Below, one piece after another: positions 36,024 through 45,467 of a stretch of DNA of 64,000 bases. Source of the stretch: Methylobacterium sp. Leaf99 (lineage in GTDB: Bacteria; Pseudomonadota; Alphaproteobacteria; Rhizobiales; Beijerinckiaceae); contig NZ_LMMU01000001.1 of assembly GCF_001422375.1 (NCBI RefSeq), positions 1,672,178 to 1,736,177 of the forward strand. The letters run 5' to 3'. Position 1 is the stretch's first letter, and the number at the start of each line of letters is the position of its first letter. The notes below the pieces were generated by a model. That model made no database searches and had not been told where the DNA came from. It was given only the letters and a program-made list of their open reading frames with translations. The position numbers and the translations under genes were made by a program.

Positions 36024-36321
36024 CGCCAGCTCCGGTTGATCAATCCGGATTGAGCAGCCGCGACGGGCCCCCTCTCCTGTCCGGTTACCGGATTCACACA
36101 ATTGCGAACGGGTCGATCTCGTGCAGAGACAGGGCATCTGACGGCATCCGGATGCGGGCGTGAAGCCCACGGGTGCTCCCTCTCCTGGAAGGAGAGGGTT
36201 GGGGTGAGGTGTGTGGACTCTCCGAAAAGGTCACACACCTCACCCTGTCCCTCTCCTTCCAGGAGAGGGGACCCGCATGGCACCGCGTCACCGAACGGAT
36301 CAGGCGGAAACCGTATGACGC
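36024..36321 (+). repeat. Composite palindromic repeat, copy B
   Basis: This block of about 298 bases is the inverted counterpart of copy A at 1008-1322. The core has 36-base arms at 36180-36215 and 36232-36267 with a 16-base loop. About 33 of 36 positions pair. The outer parts (CCAGCTCCGGTTGATCA on the left, AGGCGGAAACCGTATGA on the right) are shared with copy A. It begins immediately past the acid phosphatase stop codon. No coding function is evident; the small ORFs here are repeat translations. Confidence 0.87.
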
Positions 36322-36372
36322 CTCGACGCCAACATCACCGGCCCGATCCCGCGCCGGTGATGCCCCGAAATG

Positions 36373-36406
36373 AAAAGGCCCGCCGGAGCGCTCCGGCGGG
36401 CCTTTT
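36373..36406. terminator. Bidirectional intrinsic terminator
   Basis: AAAAGGCCCGCCGGAGC and GCTCCGGCGGGCCTTTT form a perfect 34-base palindrome with A and T tails. It ends transcription from the left (phosphatase and repeat B) and from the TerC gene on the right. Confidence 0.93.
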
Positions 36407-36407
36407 C

Positions 36408-36423
36408 TTTGTCACGTGAAACC
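36408..36423. promoter_or_regulatory. Degenerate parS-like site
   Basis: TTTGTCACGTGAAACC matches 13 of 16 positions of the parS consensus. It keeps CACGTGAAAC but lacks the left GTTT. It lies between the terminator and the TerC stop. A ParB role is doubtful. Confidence 0.3.
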
Positions 36424-36430
36424 GGGTGGC

Positions 36431-37192
36431 CTACCGCCGGGCGGACGCCGGATCCGCCGCCGCCCGCTTCCGCCTCCGGCGGCGGGTCAGCATGTTGAGG
36501 CCCTCGACGCCGGCCGAGAACGCCATGGCCGTGTAGATGTAGCCCTTCGACACGTGGGCGCCGAAGCCTTCGGCGATGAGCGTCATGCCGATCATGATGA
36601 GGAAGCCCAGGGCCAGCATCACCACCGTGGGGTTGGCGGCGATGAAGCGCGAGAGCGGGTTCGCCGCGAGCAGCATCACCGTCACGGCGACGATCACGGC
36701 CACCACCATGATCGGGACGTGCTCGGTCATGCCCACCGCCGTGATGATGCTGTCGATGGAGAACACGAGGTCGAGGACGAGGATCTGGCCGATGGCCGTC
36801 GCGAACCCCAGGGTCGCGGCCTTGCCGAGCCCCTTGTCCTCCGGCTCGGGCTCCATGGTGTGATGGATCTCCTTGGTGGCCTTCCACAGGAGGAACAGGC
36901 CGCCGCCGATGAGGATGAGGTCGCGCCAGGAGAAGCCCTTGCCGAACACCGCGAACACCGGCTGCGTCAGGGCGACGATGTAGGCGACGGTGCCGAGCAG
37001 CCCGAGCCGCAGCACCAGGGCGAGGCCGATGCCGATGCGCCGCGCCCGGTCCTGCTGGTCGGCCGGCAGCTTGTTGGTGAGGATCGAGATGAAGATGAGG
37101 TTGTCGATGCCGAGCACCACCTCCATCACGATGAGGGTGGCGAGGGCCGCCCAGGCGGTCGGGTCGCTGAGGAGGGGAAGGATGCTGTCCAC
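36431..37192 (-). CDS. TerC-family membrane protein
   Basis: The protein has 253 residues from a GTG at 37192 ([11 protein letters not shown]); no ATG is available. Seven or so membrane helices are visible. The family motifs [16 protein letters not shown] and [15 protein letters not shown] are intact, each with the conserved acidic residue within a helix. TerC proteins are linked to metal (manganese) export and stress at the inner membrane. The charged C-terminus ([17 protein letters not shown]) is long and basic. It is co-directional with the lipid kinase gene, 35 bases apart. Confidence 0.85.
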   Translation of the reverse strand: MDSILPLLSDPTAWAALATLIVMEVVLGIDNLIFISILTNKLPADQQDRARRIGIGLALVLRLGLLGTVAYIVALTQPVFAVFGKGFSWRDLILIGGGLFLLWKATKEIHHTMEPEPEDKGLGKAATLGFATAIGQILVLDLVFSIDSIITAVGMTEHVPIMVVAVIVAVTVMLLAANPLSRFIAANPTVVMLALGFLIMIGMTLIAEGFGAHVSKGYIYTAMAFSAGVEGLNMLTRRRRRKRAAADPASARR

Positions 37193-37227
37193 GGGGAGGC
37201 TGTTCCGAACGTCCAGAAGGGCAGGGG

Positions 37228-38157
37228 CTAGAAAGGCAGGGTGAAGCCGGGGCGCACGACGCCCGGGCGCTGCGAGGCCTCGGGCGCGAAGATGCGCACG
37301 GCCTTCGGCACCACCTTGAAATGGGCCGGGGTGTAGGTCGAGAGTTCGCCGTCGGTGTTCACCGGCCGGGGCTTCTTCGTCTTCACCACGATCTCGGTGG
37401 TGTGGAAGGCGCGCACGTCCGCCGCCTTCCCCTGGGTGCCCCGCCGCAGGGCCGGCAGCAGGGCGAGCAGCCGCCACCAGTGCTTGACCTCGAGGCTGTA
37501 GAAATCGAGCTTGCCGTCGTCGACGGTGGCCGTCTCCTCCACGGTCATGCCGCCGCCGTAGTGGCGGCCGTTGCCCACCGAGACCTGGATGGTGGTGATC
37601 GTCTCGGTCTGGCCGTCGTGTTCGAGGTAGACCGTGAACGGCCGCACCCGGCGCAGGACCCGCAGGGCGGCGATGCCGTAGCCGATGGTCCCCCACTTCT
37701 TCTTCGACTCGGCCGTGAGGTCGCCGGCGAGTTCGGCCGAGAAGCCGATGCTGGCGACGTTGAAGTAGTAATGTCCGTTGACGCAGCCGAGGTCGACGGG
37801 CCGCGCCTCTTCGCTGGCGATGAGGCCGGCCGCCGCCACGGGGTCGGGGGGCAGGCCGAGGGACCGGGCGAGGTCGTTGGCGGTGCCGAGCGGCAGGATG
37901 CCCAGCGGCAGGCCGGTCTCGACGAGGGCGGGGGCCGCCGCGTTGAGGGTGCCGTCGCCGCCGCCGAGGATCACGAGGTCGCTCTGCCCCGCATGCCGCT
38001 TGATCACGGCGGTGCAGTCGGGATCGCCGGGCGGCTCGAACGGTTCGATGCCGCCCTGGCGCAGGGCGTCGCGCACGGCGTCGAGGGAGAAGCCGCCGTT
38101 GCGGGCATTCGGGTTGACGAGGAGCAGGCCCCGGCGGGCGGTCTGGCCGGCGCTCAC
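37228..38157 (-). CDS. Diacylglycerol/lipid kinase family protein
   Basis: The protein has 309 residues from a GTG at 38157, supported by GGGGAG just upstream. The catalytic loop [18 protein letters not shown] and the nucleotide site [15 protein letters not shown] are those of the DAGK catalytic domain. The C-terminal beta-sandwich ([16 protein letters not shown]) is also typical of YegS-like kinases. It phosphorylates a lipid such as diacylglycerol or a sphingoid base; the substrate is unknown. Probably one transcript with the TerC gene downstream. Confidence 0.88.
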   Translation of the reverse strand: MSAGQTARRGLLLVNPNARNGGFSLDAVRDALRQGGIEPFEPPGDPDCTAVIKRHAGQSDLVILGGGDGTLNAAAPALVETGLPLGILPLGTANDLARSLGLPPDPVAAAGLIASEEARPVDLGCVNGHYYFNVASIGFSAELAGDLTAESKKKWGTIGYGIAALRVLRRVRPFTVYLEHDGQTETITTIQVSVGNGRHYGGGMTVEETATVDDGKLDFYSLEVKHWWRLLALLPALRRGTQGKAADVRAFHTTEIVVKTKKPRPVNTDGELSTYTPAHFKVVPKAVRIFAPEASQRPGVVRPGFTLPF

Positions 38158-38563
38158 GCGGCGCTCCCCGGGGTGGTGTCGGCACGGTGCTGGATCGTCA
38201 TGCGGTTCTGGACCCTCCGGTGCGTTCGCGCCGCGTGAGCGCAAAGGCAGAGACGGGGTCCGACATCACGGTCAACGCCTCGACCGCCAGAGGGGCCCGG
38301 ACCCGGTACGGTCAAGGTGGGTTGCCGGGCGGGGATGGCAAGGGCGGACGAGGCACGAAACCGGCCTCGCACACGCAGGGCGGGCGCGGCGGCGGCCGCC
38401 CGACTGTGACCCCGGCGCCACGGTCGCCGGAGATCGCACGCGCGGGCCGAGGGCGCGAAACCGAGCGCGCTCACGAAACGTTCATCCCTCGATCGACCGA
38501 ACCCGTCCCCGAGATCCCGTCCTTGAGATCTTCCGAATCGGTCGCGACCCCGGTGATGATGCC
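38158..38563. other. Divergent gene-free stretch
   Basis: These 406 bases separate the lipid kinase (leftward) from a secreted protein gene (rightward). They must contain two promoters. Nothing else recognisable was seen. Confidence 0.45.
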
Positions 38564-39379
38564 ATGCGCTACGGTTCGTGTTCCGTCTGTTCCGCCGCGT
38601 TGATCGGCTTCGCCTGGTTCGCCGGGCCCGCCCTGGCGCAGTCGCGGCCGGGCTGGGTCGATCCGCCGGCCCGGACCGAACCGGCGGTGCCGGCCCCCCA
38701 GGAGAGTGCCGGGACGCCGGCCGCCGGAGGCGAGGCCCTCGACGCGCCGACGGAGCCGAAGTCCGCCGCCCGCCGCGCCGAACGCCCGTCGGTCCGGACG
38801 CGGCCGCCCATGCGCGAGAGCCGGCGCCGGGAGGTCGACGGGGACGAGCGGCGGCCCCGCCGCCTGTCGCGGACGCCCGCAATCGCCGCCCCGGCGACAC
38901 CCATGACCTCGCCCATGGCCTCGGCGGACCGCTTCCCCGAATGGGCCGCCGCCGCCGCGCGCCTGAGCGACGACTACCTCGACAGCGTCTCGGCCCCGGG
39001 CCTCGGCATGGTCGCGGCCGCCCCGCGCTTCTATGGCGAGCGCGTGCGGTTCCACGGCCGGACCCTGTCGCTGGCCGCCCTGATGGACGAGAAGCGCCGC
39101 TTCGTCGCCCGCTGGCCGGAGCGGCGCTACGAGCCGCAGGGCGGCGCGACGCGCACCGCCTGCAACGCCGCCACGGCGACCTGCATCGTCCAAACCACCT
39201 TCGATTACCGCGCCGAGAACCCGGCCAAGGGCGCACGGGCGCAGGGCGTGTCGGAACTCGTCCTCACCCTCGACATGTCCGGCCCGCGCCCGGTCATCGT
39301 CTCGGAGACGAGCCGGGTGCTGCGCCGCTATGGTCCGGGGCCGCTCGGCGCTATAGCGGGACGCACGCGCGGGGCCTGA
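38564..39379 (+). CDS. Secreted protein with a C-terminal NTF2-like region
   Basis: The protein has 271 residues from the ATG at 38564. A signal peptide (SCSVCSAALIGFAWFAGPALAQ) is followed by about 100 residues rich in Pro, Ala and Arg. The last 130 residues form a folded domain with FYGERVRFHGRTLSLAALMDEKRRFVARWPERRY, then two cysteines (TRTACNAATATCIVQ). This pattern resembles a domain often found in caspase-like or exported alphaproteobacterial proteins of unknown role. No function is assigned. The next gene starts 26 bases later. Confidence 0.65.
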   Translation: MRYGSCSVCSAALIGFAWFAGPALAQSRPGWVDPPARTEPAVPAPQESAGTPAAGGEALDAPTEPKSAARRAERPSVRTRPPMRESRRREVDGDERRPRRLSRTPAIAAPATPMTSPMASADRFPEWAAAAARLSDDYLDSVSAPGLGMVAAAPRFYGERVRFHGRTLSLAALMDEKRRFVARWPERRYEPQGGATRTACNAATATCIVQTTFDYRAENPAKGARAQGVSELVLTLDMSGPRPVIVSETSRVLRRYGPGPLGAIAGRTRGA

Positions 39380-39404
39380 CCCCGCCGCGTCGACAGCCCT
39401 GGGA

Positions 39405-40811
39405 GTGGTCCACGCCTTGGAAGCGAGCGCCTTGATACCCCGCGCCCCGCAGGACGCGGACGCCCCCGATGCGGCGCGCGCCGCCTTCGATGCGGAGCGC
39501 GCCGCCTTGCGGCTCCGGATCGCCGAGGAGGTCGTGCGCCAGGGCGGCCATCCCCTGGCCCGGCGCACGCTCCAGCTCCTCGCCGAAGCCGCCGTCGAAC
39601 CCGACCCGGCGCCACCGGGCTACCGGATCCTCGACCGCGACGGCCGGCCGCGCCGCATCACCGATCCGGCGCCCCTGGCCGAGGACCGAACGTCTTCGAA
39701 GGGCAAAGCGTCTTCCAAGGACAAGGCGTCTTCCAAGGGCAAACCTCCCGCCCGGACCAAGGCCGCCGCCGAGGGCGAGACCCTCGCCGCAGCCGGGCCC
39801 GACCGGGCGATGACCCTCGCCGATGTCGTGACGGACCTGCGGGTCCGGCATCCGGCCCTGTTCGTGCAGCCCGAGGCCGACGATCCGGCGGCCACGGCGG
39901 CGAGCCCGACGGAGGCCCCTCCGCCCGAGGTGAAGATCACTACGGAAGCACCATCGAAGCCGGGCGCCGCCGCCCGGTTCGTCGCGGTCCGATCCAGCCA
40001 GGTTCGAACCGCCCTCGCCGGGACGGCGACGCGGGGGCGGGCCCTCTCGGCCGGCGCGGCCGAGGGCTGGCGAACCCTGCGCGGACGCCTCACGCCGTCC
40101 CGGCCATCGACACCGGCCGAGGCGCCCCCCGCGGCGGGACCGCCCTCGGCCGAACCCGCAGCGGCCGGGACGGGCCGCCTCGGCCCGGTCCTCGGCCCAT
40201 TCCTCGGCCATGTGGCCGGTCAGGTCCGGGGCCGTCTGGCCGATGCGGGCGGGCGCCTCCGCGGCGCCGGACACGAGGGCGGGGCCCTGCGCGACCGCCG
40301 TATCCTCGCCGCCGGAGCCGGCCTCGTCGCGCTCGCCGCCGCGATCACCCTGATCCCGCGATCCGACGACGACACCGCCGCCCCGTCGACTCCGCCCTCG
40401 GCGCCCACCGACGCCGCCCCCCGGTCCGAGGCGGCCGTCCCGCCGGCGGCCCCCGCCGAAACGACGGCGCCCGCGGAAGAGGCGGCAAAGCCCACCAACG
40501 CCCTCGCCGGCCCCGCCGAGGTCATCGACACGGCGACCCTGCGCGTGGCGGGCAAGCTCGTGCGCCTGTTCGGCGTCGAGTGGGTGCGGGGCGGGCAGGC
40601 CGACGAGCTGACGCGCTACCTCGCCGGACGCACGGTCACGTGCCAGCCCGTGGCGGGCAGCGAGGCGCGCCTGTGCAACGTCGAGGGCCGCGACCTGTCG
40701 GAGGTGGTGCTGTTCAACGGCGGCGGCCGCGCCTCGTCGGAAGCGACCCCCGACCTCGTCGCCGCCGAGGATCGCGCCCGCTCGGAGCGCCTGGGGGTCT
40801 GGGCCCGGTAG
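39405..40811 (+). CDS. Membrane protein with a C-terminal nuclease-like (SNase) domain
   Basis: The protein has 468 residues from a GTG at 39405. It has a cytoplasmic helical part (1-75), then a low-complexity linker that includes SSKGKA, SSKDKA, SSKGKP tandem repeats, and a long Ala/Pro-rich stretch. A single membrane helix (ILAAGAGLVALAAAITLI) is near residue 310. The last 110 residues resemble staphylococcal nuclease folds (DTATLRVAGKLVRLFGVEW; EGRDLSEVVLFNGG). The catalytic Arg/Glu positions of true nucleases are not all present, so it is probably not an active nuclease. Confidence 0.68.
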   Translation: MVHALEASALIPRAPQDADAPDAARAAFDAERAALRLRIAEEVVRQGGHPLARRTLQLLAEAAVEPDPAPPGYRILDRDGRPRRITDPAPLAEDRTSSKGKASSKDKASSKGKPPARTKAAAEGETLAAAGPDRAMTLADVVTDLRVRHPALFVQPEADDPAATAASPTEAPPPEVKITTEAPSKPGAAARFVAVRSSQVRTALAGTATRGRALSAGAAEGWRTLRGRLTPSRPSTPAEAPPAAGPPSAEPAAAGTGRLGPVLGPFLGHVAGQVRGRLADAGGRLRGAGHEGGALRDRRILAAGAGLVALAAAITLIPRSDDDTAAPSTPPSAPTDAAPRSEAAVPPAAPAETTAPAEEAAKPTNALAGPAEVIDTATLRVAGKLVRLFGVEWVRGGQADELTRYLAGRTVTCQPVAGSEARLCNVEGRDLSEVVLFNGGGRASSEATPDLVAAEDRARSERLGVWAR

Positions 40812-40825
40812 GAACCGAAACGGGC

Positions 40826-40850
40826 GGATTGCATGAAGATGAAGCAATCC
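40826..40850. other. Short inverted repeat before the DUF1127 gene
   Basis: GGATTGC at 40826-40832 pairs with GCAATCC at 40844-40850 around an 11-base loop, just after the preceding stop. No T-run follows, so its role (weak terminator or leader structure) is open. Confidence 0.4.
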
Positions 40851-40989
40851 CTGCCCACTCCATGCTCAGGGGGCATAGGTGACCTACCCGCTTTCCCCCT
40901 CGTCGTTGCAGTGCACAAACCTTACTTTCCGATCAGACGCCGCCGCACGAGACCCTAGGCGGCGAAGACAAAGCCGGAAAGCAAAGCCC

Positions 40990-41202
40990 GTGACCCTCTC
41001 CCTCATCACCAGCCTCAAGTCCCACTGGAAGGACAACGAAACCGCCCGCCAGATCGCCCGGCTGACGGACCGCGAACTCGCGGATATCGGCGCCCAGCAC
41101 ATCGGCGGCCGCATCCTGTCCAAGGCCCAGAACTACCGCGTCGCCGACGGCCTGCGCGGAACGCAATCGCCCCTGCGCTACGCTTCGTTCCCCTCCGCCT
41201 GA
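40990..41202 (+). CDS. DUF1127-domain small protein
   Basis: The protein has 70 residues from a GTG at 40990 preceded by GGAAAGCAAAG. TARQIARLTDRELADIGAQHIGG fits DUF1127, a family of short, often Arg-rich helical proteins. In several alphaproteobacteria they take part in phosphate, RNA-related or C1 responses. The role here is not known. The 178-base leader is AT-richer and holds its promoter. Confidence 0.82.
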   Translation: MTLSLITSLKSHWKDNETARQIARLTDRELADIGAQHIGGRILSKAQNYRVADGLRGTQSPLRYASFPSA

Positions 41203-41300
41203 CCGGATGTCCCGGCCAACGCCGGGTTTCCTCGACCGCCTGAACACGCCGGCCCCCGTGGCCGGCGTTTCCATGTGCGGAGCAGCACACGGCGATGCGG

Positions 41301-44216
41301 TTACCCGAACGCCCCGACCTCGTGCTGGATCATGCCGGAGAGTTCGCGCACCCGGGCGAAGGAGCGGCGGATGGGCTCGAACAGGGTGCTGTGCTCGGCT
41401 TCATAGGTGCCGACGTCCCGCGGCCCCGCCGGCTCGCCGAAGTTGAGGCCGAGCGTCGGGTCCGGCGTCACCGGGAAGATGTCCTCCAGCAGCGTCAGGC
41501 AGCCGTCGATGTCGAGGCGCAGGAAGCGCTCGATGAGCGCCTCGCGGCTCACCCCCGATTGCGGCCGGAACCCGGGGATGTGCACGGCCAGGAACCAGAT
41601 CCGGTGGATCAGGGCGAGGCGGATGGCGTGCAACAGGGTCAGGCGGGGCGACATCTTGCCCAGGTCGGGGGCCGCCGCCTGGAGGCTGAGCCAGTCGCAG
41701 GTGAGCCGTCCGAAGAGCCGGCGAAGGTCCGGCGCCAGGCGCAGGCGGTCGAGGGCGGTGGCGATGACCACGAGTTCCTCGCGGCGGCCGTCGCGCTGGG
41801 TCCGCCGCGCCCGCTCCAGCCACACCGCCGGGTCGAGGGTGTCGACGTAGGCCCTCAGCACGTCGAGGTCGCCGACGCTGGCGGCGTGCTGGACCAGGCG
41901 GAAGGCGCGGGAGAACCGCACGGACTCGCGGCGCATGTCGCGAAACAGGTCCGGCGCCCGGCCGGCGGCGCGGCCGATGCCGTGCACGGAATTGGCGAGG
42001 AAGCCGAGCTGCTGCAGGATCGCGTTGTTGGGAATCGCCCGCATCTGGCGCGGATGGGTGATCATGGTCGGCCCGCCGCCATCGGACTGGCGCGCCACGG
42101 GCCGTGAGCCGGTGCGATCCAGAAGGCTCGGGCCGAAGGTCCCCAGAAGCGCCGCGTAGCCCGGATCGTCCACCAGGGTCTCCATGTCCTGGCGCACCAC
42201 CGTGAAGAACTCGGCGGAGAAGTCGGCCTCGCCGTAGATCGGGTCGTCGGCCTCGTCGGCGCCGCTCGCCGCATCGGACAGAACGTAGTCGGCAAATGAA
42301 TCGTCGTCGGCGAGGTCGAGGGCGAAGACGTGCTCGGCGATGCGCTCCACCGTGGCCTTGGCCAGCGGCAGGGTGCCGAACATGAGGTAGCCGTCCGAGC
42401 CCTGGAAGCTCGATTCGAGGCGGACCCGGATGCCCGCCGCCCGGTTGCGCCGGCGCGCATCCTCGGGGGCGAGGTAGGCGAGGCGGTCGCGCAGGCTCGT
42501 CGGGTGGGCGCCCCGGCCGATGGATTCGCCGTGGGTGTCGAAGATCGCGAGTTCGACCCCCGTGAGGTCGTTCTGCACCATGAGTTCGGTGATGCGCAGG
42601 CGCAGGCGCTCGATCCAGAAGCTCGCCGCGAGCTGGCCGACGTAGCGGCCGGAATCCGAGTAGCCGAACTGCACCGTGAGCCGGCCGATGCGCTTGAGGT
42701 ACTGCCGCCAGTGCGGGTTGCGGAGGGCATCGTCGAGGACGCGGATGCCCTGTTCGAGGGCCGAGGCCGTCTCGAACAGGGGCGTGATCTCGACCTTGTC
42801 GGCGATGCCGTAGTGGCGCGCCAGCCAGAGGGCGGCGAGCAGGGTGTAGCCCGTCTCCGTCTCGGCGATGAGGAAGCGCACGGGATGGGTGCCGTCCACG
42901 TGCTTGAGGATCTGGGTGATGGTCATCATCAGCCGGGCGGCGGAGGCGCGCTCGGCGGCGAGCGCGCCGAAATCCACGTCGACGGCGTGGACGTCGTTGA
43001 GCAGCGCGTGGATCGTCGAAAGGTGGGAGCGCCGCTGGGCGGCGTCCGTGGGCTCGCCCTCCAGATCCGTCACCCGTCGCACGGCGTTGTGGATCTGGCT
43101 GGCGTTGAGCCGGAAATGGGGCAGGGCGTTGGAGAGGCCGTGGGTGGCGATGCCCGAGCGCAGGATCGCGATGGCACGCCGCTCCTCGTCCGTGGTGACG
43201 CCGCCCATGGCCCCGGCGAGGCCGGCGAGGATGGCGGTGGCGTCGGTCTGGGCACGCTCGCGCTCGATGATGAGGGCGAGGGCGAAGCGGTGCACCGACT
43301 CCAGGGACGGCTTGGTGCCGAGCCGGGGGGCCACGGCGAGCTGGCGGTTGACGGCGGCCAGCGCCCCGGCCGTGAGATCGCGCACCACCTGCGTCGCCGG
43401 CACCTGCGGCAGGTGGCGCATCACCCGGTCGAGCTGCATGCGCTTCGATTCGATGCGGTAGCGCAGGGTGTCCCACCACCCGATATCCGTGCGCCCGTCG
43501 GTGTCGCAGCCGACCCAGCTCGCGATGGCGAAGGGTTTTGGCACGAGCTCCGTCCAGCGGTCGGGCCAGCGCTGGCGGGCGGCGTCCAGGAGGGCGTCGT
43601 TGAAGGCGTCCAGGGCCGAGCGGCCGTGATTGGCCGCGACGCAGGCCTGGTCGAACTCGTCGTCGAGGGAGATGGCCGGATCGGGCCGGGTCGAGAGGGC
43701 GGCGGCCTTCTCCGTCAGGGGCCGGCGCGCGGCCGCAACCGACTCGCTGGCGGCCTCGGCGATGAGGCGCGCCACGGCCTTGGGCATGCCGAAGGTCGGG
43801 TGCGCGGTGAACACCACGGCAAAGCCCGTGCGGCCGACGAGGTCGCGGAACGCCTCGAAATCGCCCTGGCGCTTCGGGATCGCCGCGACGAGGCGGGCCG
43901 GTGTGAAGGCCTCGTGCGTCGCGCCCGCATCCCGCTCCAGCCCGACATAGGCCCGCAGGCGCTCGGCCCGGTCCGCCAGGGCGTGCGCCCGCAGCCGGGC
44001 GAACAGGCCGTCGAGGGCGTCCTCGTCGATCTCGCCGCGATCGAACCGGCGGGTGATGGCCAGGGTCACGGCCAGCACGGGGTTGCGGAACGGGTCCTCC
44101 GCCGCCTGCTCGCGGGATTCCTCGATCAGACCCAAAAGATCCGCTTCGAGGAGGTCCGCTTCGAGGGTCTCGGGGTTCGAAACCGCGTGATCCGGGCTGC
44201 GGTCATGCATGCGCAT
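41301..44216 (-). CDS. Phosphoenolpyruvate carboxylase-like protein with altered active-site motifs
   Basis: The protein has 971 residues from the ATG at 44216. An ATG at 44210 is possible. PEPC landmarks are recognisable: VFTAHPTFGMPKA (TAHPTE in true PEPC), SWVGCDTDGRTDI (normally GGDRDGNP), EITPLFET, QFGYSDSGRYVG (GYSDSAKDAG) and FDTHGESIGRG. In the canonical enzyme the last is FHGRGGxxGRGG, and the catalytic His and first Arg are lost here. The usual C-terminal RNTG is also absent (EVGAFG). A shared fold with a changed or lost reaction is therefore likely. True PEPC makes oxaloacetate, which feeds the serine cycle in methylotrophs. It stands alone, with no serine-cycle genes nearby. Confidence 0.78.
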   Translation of the reverse strand: MRMHDRSPDHAVSNPETLEADLLEADLLGLIEESREQAAEDPFRNPVLAVTLAITRRFDRGEIDEDALDGLFARLRAHALADRAERLRAYVGLERDAGATHEAFTPARLVAAIPKRQGDFEAFRDLVGRTGFAVVFTAHPTFGMPKAVARLIAEAASESVAAARRPLTEKAAALSTRPDPAISLDDEFDQACVAANHGRSALDAFNDALLDAARQRWPDRWTELVPKPFAIASWVGCDTDGRTDIGWWDTLRYRIESKRMQLDRVMRHLPQVPATQVVRDLTAGALAAVNRQLAVAPRLGTKPSLESVHRFALALIIERERAQTDATAILAGLAGAMGGVTTDEERRAIAILRSGIATHGLSNALPHFRLNASQIHNAVRRVTDLEGEPTDAAQRRSHLSTIHALLNDVHAVDVDFGALAAERASAARLMMTITQILKHVDGTHPVRFLIAETETGYTLLAALWLARHYGIADKVEITPLFETASALEQGIRVLDDALRNPHWRQYLKRIGRLTVQFGYSDSGRYVGQLAASFWIERLRLRITELMVQNDLTGVELAIFDTHGESIGRGAHPTSLRDRLAYLAPEDARRRNRAAGIRVRLESSFQGSDGYLMFGTLPLAKATVERIAEHVFALDLADDDSFADYVLSDAASGADEADDPIYGEADFSAEFFTVVRQDMETLVDDPGYAALLGTFGPSLLDRTGSRPVARQSDGGGPTMITHPRQMRAIPNNAILQQLGFLANSVHGIGRAAGRAPDLFRDMRRESVRFSRAFRLVQHAASVGDLDVLRAYVDTLDPAVWLERARRTQRDGRREELVVIATALDRLRLAPDLRRLFGRLTCDWLSLQAAAPDLGKMSPRLTLLHAIRLALIHRIWFLAVHIPGFRPQSGVSREALIERFLRLDIDGCLTLLEDIFPVTPDPTLGLNFGEPAGPRDVGTYEAEHSTLFEPIRRSFARVRELSGMIQHEVGAFG

Positions 44217-44458
44217 CGCTCGACCTTGATGGGGAGGTGGACGGGGACCGTCATAGGACAGTCCGATGACGATCGGGCAATGCCGGCACGGAACGCCCCG
44301 GTGGACAGGCGGCGGCGGATGCCGTTCCGCGCCCCCGGACCGACGGACCGGACCGCCCGCGGACCGGCCGGACGCCACGCAAGGACCGTTCCGGCCCGCG
44401 CGGCCGATCACCGCCCCGGTCGCATCGCCGGCCATCCTGGGGTAACGCTGGTGGCGGC

Positions 44459-44716
44459 ATGGAAACCACCCTGATCCTGGCCGCGATCGCGGCCTTCACC
44501 CTGTCGTGCATCGTGGTGATGGCCGTGATGGCCCGCGCGCGACGGCCCGAGCTGCGCATGGAGCGCGAGGAAGACCTGATGGAGGATGGCGAGGAGACCC
44601 TGATGCGCAGCCTGCAGCCGCCCCGGATCAGCCCCATCGACCGCTCGGCGCCGATCCTGCCCATCGAGCCGCAGGCGGAGGCCCGGCGTCTCCCCCCCGG
44701 CGGCGAGCTGCGATGA
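44459..44716 (+). CDS. Small single-pass membrane protein
   Basis: The protein has 85 residues. METTLILAAIAAFTLSCIVVMAVMARARR is one membrane helix with a positive end. It is followed by an acidic cytoplasmic stretch (RMEREEDLMEDGEETLMR). Not recognised. Its stop overlaps the start of the next gene (ATGA), so the two are translated together. It is divergent from the PEPC-like gene. Confidence 0.65.
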   Translation: METTLILAAIAAFTLSCIVVMAVMARARRPELRMEREEDLMEDGEETLMRSLQPPRISPIDRSAPILPIEPQAEARRLPPGGELR

Positions 44717-45444
44717 TCGGTCCGCGGATGCGCCCGTCCCGCCTCGCCCTGGCCGCCCTCGTCGCCGCCTGGACACACGCCGCCTCCGCCCAGGCACCGG
44801 CCGTGGACGGGCCGGCGGTGGACGACCCGGCGCCCGCGAAGAAGCCGGCGCCCCGGAAGGCGGTCCCGGCCAAGCCGAAGCCGCTCGCGCCCGTCCCGGC
44901 GCCCGCCATGACGCCCGCGGCCGTCACGCCCTCAGCCTTGCCGCCGCCCGTGCCCGCCGCGCCGCGTCCGGACCTGACCGTCGCCTGTGCCGAGAAGGCC
45001 GCCCTCTACGAGGGGCCGAAGAATTTTTCCGTCTGGGTGACCCGCACGGGGCTCATCGTGGTCGAGAACCCCCTCCTGCCCCTGACGCCGGACTCGGCGC
45101 GGGTGCTGCAGGTGGTCATCGCCGGCAAGGTCGCCACGGCCTACGGGCCGGACCTGTTCGCCCTGCGCCGGGGCGGCGCCCCCGCGGTCCTGGAGGGAAG
45201 CAAAGGCGGCAGCATCCGCTGGGACGCCACGCCGACGCCCCTGCCCGACACCCTCAACATCGTCTCGGAGGCGGGCCAGCCCCTGGCGCAGCTCGCCTTC
45301 CAGTCCTGCGGCGAAGCACCGGTGGTCAAGGCGGCGCCGGTGGCGAAGGCGAAGGCGGCCCCGCGCCCGAAACCGGGCAAGCCGGCCGGACAGGCCGAAT
45401 CCCCTTCGGGCATGCGGATGCCGGCCTCGGCCCTGGAGCCATGA
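44713..45444 (+). CDS. Secreted Pro/Ala-rich protein of unknown function
   Basis: The protein has 243 residues. A signal peptide (SRLALAALVAAWTHAASAQ) is followed by a 70-residue Pro/Lys/Ala linker. The folded part runs from DLTVACAEKAALYEG to LAQLAFQSCGEAP, with two cysteines likely joined. The end returns to a basic Ala/Pro-rich stretch. Not recognised. It overlaps the previous gene by four bases, and its stop overlaps possible starts of the cupin gene. Confidence 0.6.
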   Translation: MIGPRMRPSRLALAALVAAWTHAASAQAPAVDGPAVDDPAPAKKPAPRKAVPAKPKPLAPVPAPAMTPAAVTPSALPPPVPAAPRPDLTVACAEKAALYEGPKNFSVWVTRTGLIVVENPLLPLTPDSARVLQVVIAGKVATAYGPDLFALRRGGAPAVLEGSKGGSIRWDATPTPLPDTLNIVSEAGQPLAQLAFQSCGEAPVVKAAPVAKAKAAPRPKPGKPAGQAESPSGMRMPASALEP

Positions 45445-45467
45445 TCATGCGACGGGAAGGAGTACCC

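Noticed and set aside
44217..44435. N-terminal extension of the PEPC-like protein
   Set aside because: The extra 73 codons are Pro/Arg/Gly-rich, unlike any PEPC start, and the ATG at 44216 is better placed.
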